Shown one piece after another: positions 22,031 through 33,046 of a DNA stretch of 64,000 nt. Position 1 is the stretch's first letter. Each line of letters opens with the position of its first letter. The stretch spans positions 10,389,201 to 10,453,200 of the forward strand of contig OX365962.1 of assembly GCA_947247005.1 (NCBI GenBank), in the 5' to 3' direction. Made by a program: the position numbers and the translations under genes. The DNA is from Spisula solida. Its lineage: Eukaryota > Mollusca > Bivalvia > Venerida > Mactridae. The notes under the pieces are model-generated. The model ran no database searches, was not told the DNA's origin, and saw only the letters and a program-made list of their open reading frames with translations.

Positions 22031-24110
22031 AAAATGGTTATTTTCCTGAGACTTGGTGCGAAGGCTTCATTGTGCCTTTACATAAGAAGGGAAACTTAAA
22101 TGATACAAATAATTACAGAGGGAAAACACTACTAAGTGCTTTTGGTAAGTTGTTAACAAAATCAATAAATAATAGGCTAAATAATTGGGCTGAGACATAC
22201 AATGTATACATTGAAGCTCAAGCTGGTTTTAGGAAAAATATGGGTACAGTGGATAATATTTTTGTGCTTCATGGGATAATAAATCACCTTTTGGAAAATA
22301 ATAGAAAACTGTATGCAGTGTTTGTAGATTTCACTAAAGCATTTGACTTTTTGGTAAGGGATATTATTTGGTACAAACTTATTAAATTTGGAATTAGGGG
22401 AAATAAGCTCAATACAATAAAATCTATGTATGAAAATGTTAAGTCAAGAATAAAACTAAACACTACTGAAAGTAATTAAGATTTTTCATGTTTTCTAGGG
22501 GTAAGGCAAGGAGAATCATTATCGCCCTTCTTGTTTTCAATGTATCTGAACGATATTGAGGAACATTATATGTTAAATGGTTTCAGTGGTGTTGATATTG
22601 GAATATTGAAGTTGTTTTTATTATTATATGCTGATGATATTGTAATTATGGCAGAAAGTGAAGATGAACTGAAAAGAGGATTGTTATTTTTGGAAGAATA
22701 TTGTGATCGAAGGAAGTTAACTGTAAACATTAATAAGATAAAAGTTATAATTTTTAAAAAAGGTGGTAGACTAAGAAAAAATATATCATTTTTATATAAG
22801 GGAAACAATTTGGAGATAGTAAAGACGTTTACATATCTAGGACTTGTGTTTACAATTGGAGGTTCATTTGCGACAACACTCGAAACATTGGCAGGCCAGG
22901 CATCCAAAGCATTTTTTAAACTAAATTCTTATTTGATTAAATTCCCTACCATGAATGTAAAGAGTAAATTAGATTTATTCGACAAAATAATCCTACCTAT
23001 TCTAAATTATGGATGTGAAGATTGGGGATTAAATGATTCTATGGTTTTATAAAGAATACACTTAAATTTTTGTAAACGTATATTAGGGGTAAAAATTTAA
23101 ACTCAAAATAATTTTATTTATGGGAAGCTTGGAAAAACATCATTATTAACAATGAGAGCTGTACACGTTATAAGATATTGGCTTAAAGTTATTAGAATGG
23201 ATGTAAATAAATATATAAAGGCTATGTATAATTGTATGTGTAGAAATTTAGAGACAAACCCAAATTCCAAATCATGGACTAAGTCTGTGTGTAGTTTGCT
23301 ACAATCACTAGGCCTAAATTACGCGTGGATAAATCAAGGTGTAGGGAATGAGAAATGTTTTTATCACTTATAAAATCTAGATTAAGCAACTTATTTATTC
23401 AAAAATGGTATACAGACATATGTAACTCAACAAGAGCAAAAACTTATACACTTTTTTCTAGTTTTCAGTTTCAACCCTATTTGACTTATGTTAACATAAG
23501 TAAATTTAGAACTGAGCTTTGTAAATTAAGAGTATCATCTCATAGATTACAAGTAGAATCTGGTAGATGACATAAGCCAGAACCCATACCATTCCAAGAA
23601 AGAAAATTTCATTTTTGTCAAACTTTGGAAGACGAATTTCATTTCATATTAGAATGCCCGATATATAAAGATATAAGAATGACATATATTGATAAATACT
23701 ATTGGAAAAAAACAAATGTACCCAAATTGATTGAATTAATGAAATCAGAAAATATAATGACTAATAGAAACCTTGCTATATTTTGTCATAAAGCTTTTAG
23801 TCAAAGAAATATATATTACTATTATTTTTAATGAAAAAAATATTAATAACTTCTATAGATCTCGCGCTGTCAGTCGCACTTTCGTCTTTTTATTTTGTCT
23901 TTTTATTTTGTTTTTCTTTTTTGTATTTTTTTGCGTATGTTACACTGTATTAGTTAGAATACTTATGATGATAATATGTATATATAGATAATATATTAGA
24001 CCACTCACATATATATGATATTGAATAATTGTGTACACATGGATTGTATATGTCTATTGTATTTGAAAATAAACTCTATATGTAAACTCTATATAAAAAA
24101 ATAAAATGTT
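22030..24110 (+). pseudogene. Decayed LINE reverse transcriptase (5'-truncated)
   Basis: Related to LINE 1 but on the + strand and heavily mutated. It starts inside the reverse transcriptase (PETWCEGFIVPLHKKGN near 22040). It continues with FVDFTKAFD, a stop at 22477, then GVRQGESLSPFLF, YADDIVIMAE (catalytic Asp pair kept) and ILNYGCEDWG. Further stops lie near 23050 and 23097. It ends with LCKLRVSSHRLQVESGR and EDEFHFILECPIYKDIR up to 23831. An AT-rich 3' UTR with AATAAA words runs to about 24110. The next exon's acceptor lies only ~14 bp beyond, so this insertion supplies much of the intron's 3' part or the gene's upstream flank. Confidence 0.75.
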
Positions 24111-24123
24111 TTTATTTTCATAG

Positions 24124-24281
24124 ACCTACACCAGTAGCGCATCACGATGTATATCCTAATCCTTTCGACATTAACTGTATGGTATTTGCGGCCTCGGGTT
24201 GGAACGCACCAGTATGGGAAGCAGAGTATGGTCAAGACTTAAGTATTCGTTGTATCTACAATATGGGGGAAATGCCAGGTG
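24124..24281 (+). CDS. IgGFc-binding-like gene, exon a
   Basis: This exon lies between an acceptor (tttcatag) and a donor (ggtgGTAAGT); its first base completes a codon and its last base starts one. It encodes 52 codons without a stop, including NCMVFAASGWNAPVWEAEYG and LSIRCIYNMGE. The two cysteines and aromatic residues suggest an extracellular fold, but I do not recognise the domain. It joins in phase with the next exon. The signal peptide must lie upstream and was not found. It is the least secure exon because it has no family match. Confidence 0.6.
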
Positions 24282-25502
24282 GTAAGTGCATATATACTAC
24301 TTCTCCTTTCATTAGCTCAGTATATAATAACTGTATTGTATAAACTTTGTATTCGTATAATAATCTTTCTTGTTCACCAGTGAAATCATACTCTGGTTCA
24401 GAACGACGAATTTCGAGCGGAATGAACGAAAAATCAACCAGTCAAATCCATTTCGTTCATTTCTATTTATAGCCATGATGAATATTTGTGGTGACGGGTA
24501 TTTTCCTGTCATCGTCCATTCAAAATCGAGGTTTTACAAACAAACTACATGTATTCAAACTTTCGTTCCGGAAAACCAATCGAAGAAAAATATATTTGCA
24601 GTGTTTTTGCATACATTGAAAGATAGTATTCAGAAAAATAAGACTATTTATTTAATGCTAACTGATGAGATATAGAGTTCTATCAGTGAAATAAAACCTA
24701 TATCAGTCAATGGTTATCACCTACAATGTGACTGGTATAAGCTCCGCCCCTCACAAGGACTACTTTTATTTACCAAAAACTCAAAATTAAACTGCCCGTA
24801 ACTTTTTTATTACTGAACGGAAACATGTCATGTGGGGGTTTTATTTAAGAAATAGTTCACATCACTGAGGGCCCTATGGTATAGGCTAGTCAGCCCAAGT
24901 TGTGTATATTGACCGAGGCGAAGCTTGTTCAGTGTTCATGCTTGGTCAGTGTCTAGTGTTCATGTTTGTCAGGTGTTCATGCTTGTCCAGTGCTCATGCT
25001 TGTTCAGTGTTCAGGCTTGTCCAATGTTCATGCTTGACCAGTGTTCATGCTTGTCCAGTGTTCATACACGTCCAGTGTTCATACTTGTGTTCATTCCTGT
25101 AAAAAGTTTAGTGGTCTTGATCATATTACGTTGTCGTTTAAATTATCATTTGATTCTACTGTTTTAATGCAACCATTTTCTTGGAATTACTGTGAAAGTA
25201 TTTTTATTCGCGTAGGATTAATTTTCATTGTTTTTTCGCATGAACTTGATCGCGAAAATTAATCTGCTCGAATAAATACGCACCAAGATGTATTTCCTTC
25301 AAATTTTTAAATTCAAAGAATTTAAGAACCCACCAAATTAACATTTTACAAAACACGCGAAATTTAATAATTTTATAGTAGTGTACTGAGGTCGAATCAT
25401 ATTGTGTGCGAGGTATTTCCCTGTCGTTTGACATTCCCTGGCATGGGCTTTGCGGACTCACCTAATCATATAATAACTACTTTCCATATAAATTCTTTTC
25501 AG
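24282..25502. other. Intron between exons a and b
   Basis: No gene seen in the intron; several short ORFs are incidental. It carries an imperfect ~18-20-bp tandem array of 'tgttcatgcttgtccag' at about 24930-25090. Confidence 0.5.
24930..25090. repeat. Short tandem array 'tgttcatgcttgtccag'
   Basis: About eight imperfect units of 17-20 bp, varying as cttgtccag/cttggtcag/cttgaccag. The unit length is not fixed at a multiple of three, and the two overlapping open frames here are products of the repeat. Confidence 0.75.
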
Positions 25503-25678
25503 CTCGAGACAATTGGGGATACTCATTCCACATCGTTTTCCCAACACATGTTGCAGCTACTTATATGGGTATTGAAATATATACGCCAGGACTTGGAACG
25601 CGTGCAACAGTCGTTGTTAACTCTGACAAGCTAAACCTTCATATAAATGAAAAAGTGTACGTAAAGCGGGACTCGCCG
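25503..25678 (+). CDS. IgGFc-binding-like gene, exon b (domain start)
   Basis: Acceptor 'attcttttcag', donor 'GTGAGT'. It starts with two bases that complete the previous codon and ends in phase 0. The 58 full codons include DNWGYSFHIVFPTHVAATYM and VVVNSDKLNLHINEKV. The first resembles the beginning of the IgGFc-binding N-terminal domain, which typically opens with a G-x-x-F-x-x-x-F/P pattern followed by beta-strands. This domain occurs in FCGBP-type secreted mucus proteins. Molluscs have no IgG, so the family name says nothing about the ligand here. Confidence 0.8.
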
Positions 25679-25792
25679 GTGAGTGTGTATTGTAACATTC
25701 TGCAGATCTGGGAACTATTTTATCAAAGCACTTACGGATATCTTAGACTTACGTTCAATATTTATATAAAATTATTAAATTAATTACATTGT

Positions 25793-26525
25793 AGTGTACC
25801 GATTCTAACCAAATGCGCTGTATCCAATATTTTTTTTACTTTACCCAAAAAAACACACATTTTGCAGAAGTATAATGCATACAAAGTTAGCCTAGGTGTT
25901 ACTGTATACGTATCACGGTGATTCTTTTTTAATAAAAATGATTAATGACATTGTAGTGTATGGATTAAAAAATATACACTTTTATTGTATATTTTATTTT
26001 CACCCAAAAATACACCCTATTTGCAGAAAAATATAAATCCAGAATTTGTGTAACTCAGACTGTGGCTTAATTTGCACATATCGCGGTGATTATTTTTCAA
26101 ATAAAATTATTAATGACACTATACTGTACCGATTTCGAAAATTCACACTTTTATTTCATATTGTTTCATTTTTACCCCAAAATGCACCCTATTTGCAGAC
26201 ATGTCTGCATCTAGGATTTTGTATAACTTAGTCTTTGAGTTAATATGCACCCGTATCAGCGATTATTTTTTAAATAAAACTATTTGTGGCGTTGTAGTAT
26301 ACCGATTCCGAAAATTCATACTTTTATTTCATATTCTGTCATTTTAACCCCAAAATATTGTAATTTTCACTAAAGCCTCAAACAAGATGTTTTGATATAT
26401 TAAACTATATGTTAATTTGCACACATCATGGTGATTTATTATCAAATACCTTGATTAACAACATTGAAGTGTACCGATTCCAAAACATTATACTTTCATT
26501 TAATATTTTCATATTTTTACTATTT
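25793..26525. repeat. ~168-bp tandem satellite, four-plus diverged copies
   Basis: Unit starts, recognised by 'gtagtgtaccgatt'-like words, fall at about 25793, 25953, 26121, 26294 and 26466, giving periods of about 160, 168, 173 and 172. Each unit contains in order 'cacttttatt', 'acccaaaaa/accccaaaat', 'ccctatttgcaga', 'gttaatttgcac' and 'cggtgatt'. Divergence between units is high, so the array is old. Confidence 0.75.
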
Positions 26526-26804
26526 TTTTAGAAATAGGTATGAGCACAGGCGTGTACCTATTTTATATTTTGTGTACTAATAAATAATATGATTCGCAAA
26601 ACATGTACAAATTTTATATTTTGTGTACTAATAAATAATATGATTTGCAAAACATGTACACGTCATATGTCGAGTTGTTCAATTACGTCATTTTACTAAT
26701 TGAAAGTAGGTCATACGACTATACGGGCCTTTCAACGTTTTAATACTGTTATTTAACTTTCGAGACTAAAGGCTGCTAAAACTATGTAGTTAAGCAGTTT
26801 TACT

Positions 26805-27047
26805 TTTGTAACTAGGTCATTCAGCGTAGGCATTCCGCCTTTTGTTTGCTGAATCTTTTCTACTGGGTCATTCAGCTACATGTAGTTATAATTTATTATA
26901 CTTTTCGACAGCTTGGACTTGACCGGATCTGCGCTTGTTTAGTTGGGCATTGTGCTTTGTGTGTTTTTAATGTTTTCTGTGCTCGGCTGGTTAAGTTGAG
27001 TGCTGCCTTCCCTGTCTGACTTAATATAATCTTTTTGGTATTGGTAC
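26805..27047 (+). repeat. Dispersed repeat with one 52-bp core unit, + orientation
   Basis: Contains 'gtaactaggtcattcagcg', 'tcgacagcttggact', one 52-bp unit with 'gggcattgtgctttgtg' and 'tgctcggctggtt', then 'gctgccttccctgtctgac'. The same order occurs inverted at 28890-29110. Confidence 0.75.
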
Positions 27048-27774
27048 ACGCCTGTGCTCATATTGCATTTTGTCATTCAATGACTATTTTTCAACCTAAT
27101 TAGCCTAATGTGACCATTCTGGAGGTCAAATGGGGCCCATTATGACGTCAACAAACAAATAAAAAATTGTGTACACATTTTAATTAGACGTTAAGATATT
27201 GATTCATCGCTGTCTGTAAAAGACACTTTCACAACATAGTTTTTATTTTTCCCAAAATTTTTGGGCCTTAAACGCCCCTTATCGTCCCTGCTTCTTTAAA
27301 TTCTTTGAATCTCTTTAACAGCTACACATTGTGATAAAAAGGGTTTTCAATATAAATTATTATTTAGTCGTGGAACTCCTAAAAACACTATTTGTCCCAA
27401 ATGTGTGATTTTTAAAGAATGATTAAGAATTTAAATTTGAACGTAAGTTTAGGAATTCCGTAAGTGCTTTGATAAAAAAGTACCCCGAACACTAACATGA
27501 AATAACCCAAGGTTTTCTAAAATTGCGTCTAAAGTTTAAATCGTCATAATATTCACATCTACATATAATATTGGGACTGTAAAAAAATAAACGGCGTTTA
27601 GTTATAATTTAGGACACACTTCGGGTTGCACTCAGTAGCATACTGCCTTCGACAAATGTTATGTAGTTAGGTTACTCTCATAGAAAACCCCTTACCCCTT
27701 TTCATGTCACGAATGATGTGCGATTATGTTTTGATAGAACGAACGAGCCAGAGAAACGATATTATATAAATTTT

Positions 27775-28600
27775 ATTAAATGGCTTTCCTTGTATCCGGG
27801 TTATTATAACGATTACGAATATTTTTATACTACACTAGTGACGTATAACGCTCACATGGCTTTTCTTGTATCCGGGTTATTACAGGAGTACGAATATTTT
27901 TATACTACACTAGTGTAATATAACGTTCACATGACTTTCCTTGTATCCGGGTTATTATAGGAGTACGAATATTTTTATACTACACTAGTGTAATATAACG
28001 TTCACATGACTTTCCTTGTATCCGGGTTATTATAGGAGTACGAATATTTTTATACTACACTAGTGTAATATAACGTTCACATGACTTTCCTTGTATCCGG
28101 GTTATTATAGGAGTACGAATATTTTTATACTACACTAGTGTAATATAACGTTCACATGACTTTCCTTGTATCCGGATTAGTATAACGAATACGAATATTT
28201 TTATACTACACTACTGACGTATACCGTTCACATGGCTTTTCTTGTATCCGGGTTATTATAGGAGTACGAATATTTTTATACTACACTAGTGTAATATAAC
28301 GTTCACATGACTTTCCTTGTATCCGGGTTATTATAGGAGTACGAATATTTTTATACTACACTAGTGTAATATAACGTTCACATGACTTTCCTTGTATCCG
28401 GGTTATTATAGGAGTACGAATATTTTTATACTACACTAGTGTAATATAACGTTCACATGACATTCCTTGTATCCGGGTTATTATAGGAGTACGAATATTT
28501 TTATACTACACTAGTGTAATATAACGTTCACATGACTTCCCTTGTATCCGGGTTATTATAACGAATACGAATATTTTTATACTACACTAGTGGCGGCATT
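27775..28600. repeat. 75-bp minisatellite, about 11 units
   Basis: The unit runs 'gagtacgaatatttttatac', 'tacactagtgtaatataacg', 'ttcacatgactttccttg', 'tatccgggttattata'. Successive 'gagtacgaat' starts are 75 bp apart (for example 27961 and 28036). Inner units are nearly identical, while the outer ones carry 'acgattac' or 'acgaatac' variants. That pattern suggests recent expansion from the middle. Confidence 0.9.
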
Positions 28601-28617
28601 TAGTAGAGAAAGTTGCG

Positions 28618-28662
28618 TCATGTGAACGTACTCGTTATATCGGATTCAAGGAAAGTCATGTA
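28618..28662 (-). repeat. Inverted fragment of the 75-bp unit
   Basis: Just past the array, 'tgtgaacgtactcgttatat' and 'aaggaaagtcatg' are the reverse complement of the unit's 'acgttcaca' and 'catgactttcctt' parts. Confidence 0.65.
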
Positions 28663-28889
28663 AGCAATTTAGATCAATTTCTATTACACCTTTTCCCGTT
28701 TAATTGATTCATCGGAAGAAGAATAAGCGGGTACTCGCTGATTTTATATGATAAAGAAGAGCCCGGTGAATTATTAGTGTAGAATAAAACAATGAGCTTA
28801 GGTTTGGCCCGCCGTTACACAGGAGTATAATCTATACGACGGAACAATTTTGGCAAAAATGTTTAAAGTATTCCGTTAAGACACCCAAA

Positions 28890-29110
28890 AAGATAATATT
28901 AAGTCAGACAGGGAAGGCAGCACTCAACTTAACCAGCCGAGCACAGAAAACATTAAAAACACACAAAGCACAATGCCCAACTAAACAAGCGCAGATCCGC
29001 CCAAGTCCAAGCTGTCGAAAAGTATATTAATTATAACTAGCTGAGTGACCCAGTAGAAAAGATACAGCAACCAAAAGGCGGAATGCCTACGCTGAATGAC
29101 CTAGTTACAA
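28890..29110 (-). repeat. Dispersed repeat with one 52-bp core unit, inverted
   Basis: Reverse complement of 26805-27047: 'gtcagacagggaaggcagc', 'aaccagccgagcacag', 'aaagcacaatgccc', 'tccaagctgtcgaaaag', 'gcctacgctgaatgacc'. Together with the left copy it brackets about 1.8 kb that includes the minisatellite. Confidence 0.75.
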
Positions 29111-31054
29111 CAGTAAAACTGCTGAACACACGTGCGCAACCTACCATAAAATCGAATACCAACTGACATGAAAGAGGAGCAATTAAATCTCTCAGTTGAG
29201 ACTATAATTGTTTATTTTTATTATTATAAAATAACGATAAAGGAGGTACTCAGTTGCTTTAATGAAATCAAAGTATTACAAGAAAATGGCAGAAAAGATC
29301 TTAATAGATAATGGATACTACACGAAACTACCGAATAACCCCATGGAATATGGGGATCGGTAGCCTAGAGATAGGGCACGCGCTTTGGTGTGCTACAAAA
29401 AGCAGTCGAATGCCATCTAAGGCAGTCGAATGCCGTCGAAGTAGGAAAAAAGGTTTTGAGGCATGTAAACGTTGTTTCTAGGGTCATTTATGTGCATTTA
29501 TGTATAAGTGTGACTAATTAAAACCGAAATACTTAAAAAATATGTAAAATGATGACTTAATAACCCAAATAACCCGCTTTGGGGTCAAAATGTCCCTCGT
29601 CTGCACCACTGCTTGATTTCTCAAATCAAGAATAATCCACAATGCTCCACTCGACCAAGGTGTGAATTGGTATCTGTTAGGGCGGTATCTGTACATGTTT
29701 GATATTCCTGGGCGCCGTATCTCGATGTTGGCAGCACACCAACCAGGGGAGAAATATTCTCCTCGGTGAGACTCGAACGCAGGTGTCCTTATGTAGCATA
29801 ATGACACCAGGGGAAGTTAAAATGTAGAAGCGTAGCTAAACGGCTGAACTGCTGAAAGCAGCCCTCGAAAACTTGTAACTTTAGTTAACTTACGAACAGA
29901 TTTAATACATTGTGCCAACTATTAAACATACAAAGTGTTAGAAAAAATACAAATATCTTTAAGTACAAACAAGTAAAGAAATTCTTATTCCTTATTGACG
30001 TATCTTTTATTAGCGAACTCTACGATCATAATGGACTACAAAACATCAAACCCCTGACTTCAGTTAAACGGAGTTCTTAAAATTGCCACCCTAAACTCGT
30101 TAGGTCGTACATCCTTCTTCACAGAAATGATACAATCATGTAAAGCATACCGCCTTGTTCAGAGTTTTATGTCCAAAAACGTGTCGATACTCTTTCTATT
30201 CAACCTTGCATGAGTTGGCTATGTATGACTTTTTCCTGTATTCAAAGTAAATCAATCAGATATGAGTTCAGAAAGGATGTAGGTGCTGCTCAAATGGTGG
30301 CGCTTGGAATGACGTCACGTGACTGCCAATGTCACACGCTTCTTGCATGAATGAAAAAGATGATATAGTTACGTATAATCGGTTGGAGATAATCTGACTC
30401 TGAATGATGCTAATTTGCCTTTCAGTCTGGCTGACGAAACAAAATTTCTAGATGAAAATTTCTCGAATATATTGATCACCCCGCGTACTCGTAAATGATA
30501 AAAACATACTATAATATATTTATCTTTATGTTCCTCAATTTAAAGTAGGAAGTCCCAGGTTAAAAACCAGGAGGATCTAAAATCGTAGTGTTAGGTACTT
30601 TAAGTTTAGTCGAAGTTTGTTAATTACCACTAATAAGTATGTCCTATTTAAAATCTGCATTAGGCGCTTCTTATGAGCCTATTTTCATGAATATTGGGAG
30701 TGGTCTTGTTGACCAAACTGAAGTTTAAAAAGCTTGTTTTTTCGTAAGTAAAGAGTAGTTTTCAGACAGCAGTATTTTGCTAGTTTTCTCAAAATACTGA
30801 TTCTGTACTTACGACCTTCTCATTCTAAGCCAGCGCTATATACATTTTTAGTGAGCGAGTAGGGCATATACGGACCTAACTAGGTTAGAATGTTGAACAG
30901 ATATAAAATTTTGAAACGTCTTTTTCATCCATTTGTTTCTTTTTTACATGTTACATTAAATACAAATTGTATTAACCAACAAATTTTGAAACACCCTGTA
31001 CATTTTAGAAGCTCTTAAGAGCATTACTGCATTGACTTCTGCACTTTATTTCAG

Positions 31055-31265
31055 TATCGAAGGGGCATTTTTCCTCTAGATATGGATGACACTGACACAA
31101 GCAGCGATGCTTGGTATATTGAAGATAGAGGGATAAAAATAACGTCATTGGATGACGTCATAGCTGTACGTGTCATATCCTACTCGGCCACTTCTTCCGA
31201 AGGTAGCTCCTACATGGCTCTTCCTGATCGCTTACTAGGCGATGATTACAGACTACCTTCACAAG
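31055..31265 (+). CDS. IgGFc-binding-like gene, exon c
   Basis: Acceptor 'ctttatttcag', donor 'GTAAGA'. It starts in phase 0 and ends one base into a codon. The 70 codons include YRRGIFPLDMDDTDT, DRGIKITSLDDVIAVRVISY and MALPDRLLGDDYRLPSQ. The run 'GI-x-I-x-S-x-D-x-(I/V)-x-V' followed by a 'LP...LG..Y' segment is characteristic of IgGFc-binding domains, so family assignment rests strongly on this exon. Confidence 0.88.
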
Positions 31266-31552
31266 GTAAGATACAAACACAAGACTAATATTGATACAAT
31301 GCATCACTGTGGCGGTGCGACAGTTTTTAAAGGAAAATACTTTAAACACTATTATCTATCTATTCAGGGGATTTAAATGTGGAGTGAACGAGGGTCGTTC
31401 ATTTAATACCCGGACGATCGCCATAGCGCTTGATTGAAACATGCAATTGTAATAAATTTTCGTTTGATAAGATTCACTTGATAATTTGACAAAACTTGGT
31501 ATAAGTTTATCCAACCGAACCCAAACTGTGGTTACTATAGTAAAACAGTTCT

Positions 31553-31813
31553 GGGCTGGTATTCACAAAGCATCTTAGCAGAAAACTTAGAAATTTCTTA
31601 AAATCTTAATTTTTTCTAAAGTGTATCAGCTAAGCAAGAAAATCAACATGCTTAATATATTGCATAGTTTTGAAGCATTGTGTAAATAGCTATTATATTC
31701 ACTAAGAAAACATGGATTATTTTTCAAATTGTGGGAAATATGAGCTGCACAAATTATTGACTTAAGTCAAAATATTTAAGTTTTCACTTAAGATGCTTTG
31801 TGAATACCAGCCC
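31553..31813. mobile_element. MITE, 'ggctggtattcacaaag' family, copy 3
   Basis: Termini 'gggctggtattcacaaagca' and 'tgctttgtgaataccagccc' are near-perfect inverted repeats. The interior matches 9183-9443 in order. It lies 288 bp downstream of exon c within an intron. Confidence 0.8.
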
Positions 31814-32951
31814 AGCTGTATTAATGGAGTTATAACAAATAACCTATTAATGTACGTGACAAAATTAAAAAAAAAAATGTTATTCAGTGTCATCTTGTCG
31901 GTGTTCAATTTCGATTTAAACCATTCAACCTACTTGTTTACGTACTTTTTTAAAATTGCATCGTCACTCTTTGACGAAAAAAGGTCCAAATACCTTTTAT
32001 TACCCCCAAATATCAAATTTACGTAGACAAGTATATTTATGTATAGAATGTTTTCTATTTGCTTTGGTTTTGTTTTGTATATTAGGTACTTTTATATATA
32101 ATACGCAATGTGGTAAGGTTTGTGGAAATTATAGTGAATTATTAATCGTTTGGACGTTGCAGTTTGAAATAACAAATGTTTCATCTTGACAAGTCACATC
32201 CGTATTAATGCCAAAATGTCAATGATTTACATGTAATATGGCAGCAGAATAGTTCAAACCTAGGGAAAATATTCAGATGTTATCAAACTCTTCGGATTCC
32301 TATTTTCAATAGTCATATGACAACAGAAACAAGCCCACAAACCTTGTAAACATTTTGCAAGTTGAATAAATGGACTGATGGAATGTTCATAAAACAAAAC
32401 AATACATGTACCTCTGCAATATTGTAAACGAATGATAATTGCTGCAAATGTTTTTGTCTACATCGTTCATTCTACGGAAAGATGAGCAAAACGGAACAGG
32501 AGACCGTTAATGGGTGAGCGCTACGTAGCGCTATCAACGGGAGGTAATCCTCGCCTTCTATATTTAATTGAACGGGAGGTAACTGAATAAAGGCGCTCGG
32601 TAGCGCTTTGCTTAGGCAACGGACCCCAGATTATGTCCGTGCACTGATTTCTTGTACATGTAATATGATAAAATTAGTACTTGCTTAACGCTACATTTAA
32701 CACCTTTACTTAGTATCTGCTTTAGGTGTTAATATGCATACTTTTACTTATGTAATTTAAATTACGTATTGTTATAAAATTGGCATTGCATAAACTTGTA
32801 CATATATCTCTATTGTTATTGTGGACCATAATGAAAATTGGTTTGCCAATTATGTTATCCACAGAAAATAAAGACGTTATTATTATTAGTATTAGTACTG
32901 TCAGTTCCAACATAGATTTTAGATCTATATATCTTAACATTATATTTTAAG
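31814..32951. other. Intron sequence, no gene seen
   Basis: The rest of the intron between exons c and d. Overlapping AT-rich ORFs at 31793-32189 and 32722-32940 match no family I recognise and carry no domain. Confidence 0.4.
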
Positions 32952-33046
32952 ACGGACAGAATGCTGTAGCTATTATTTATGTCGCTGAGGATGACACAGA
33001 CATTACTTTCGAGTTCAATAATTTCCGTGATGTACTGGAATTAGAC
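32952..33046 (+). CDS. IgGFc-binding-like gene, exon d
   Basis: A short exon of two bases plus 31 codons ending in phase 0: GQNAVAIIYVAEDDTDITFE then FNNFRDVLELD. The 'A-I-I-Y-V-A-E-D-D-T' strand and 'FEF' continuation fit the beta-strand after the LP segment in this domain family. The donor is GTAGGT. The acceptor is 'attttaag', an uncommon AAG, but both flanking phases require this boundary. Confidence 0.75.

Larger units (their letters stand above)
25679..31054. other. Intron between exons b and c
   Basis: A 5.4-kb intron with no supported gene. It contains the ~168-bp satellite, a dispersed repeat copy, the 75-bp minisatellite with an inverted fragment, a second inverted copy of the dispersed repeat, and from 29111 to 31054 unclassified sequence. 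A possible weak tRNA-like B box is on the minus strand near 29765-29785. Confidence 0.5.

Noticed and set aside
22566..22907. 113-codon minus-strand ORF
   Set aside because: Antisense to the decayed LINE reverse transcriptase.
24370..24675. 101-codon + strand ORF in the intron after exon a
   Set aside because: No recognisable domain and no splice logic; exon a's donor lies upstream and exon b's phase fits directly.
27718..27918. 66-codon ORF at the start of the minisatellite
   Set aside because: It runs into the 75-bp repeat, which duplicates its own C-terminus; no start context or domain.
27775..28600. CRISPR array
   Set aside because: Units are contiguous 75-bp tandem repeats with no unique spacers, in a eukaryotic intron.
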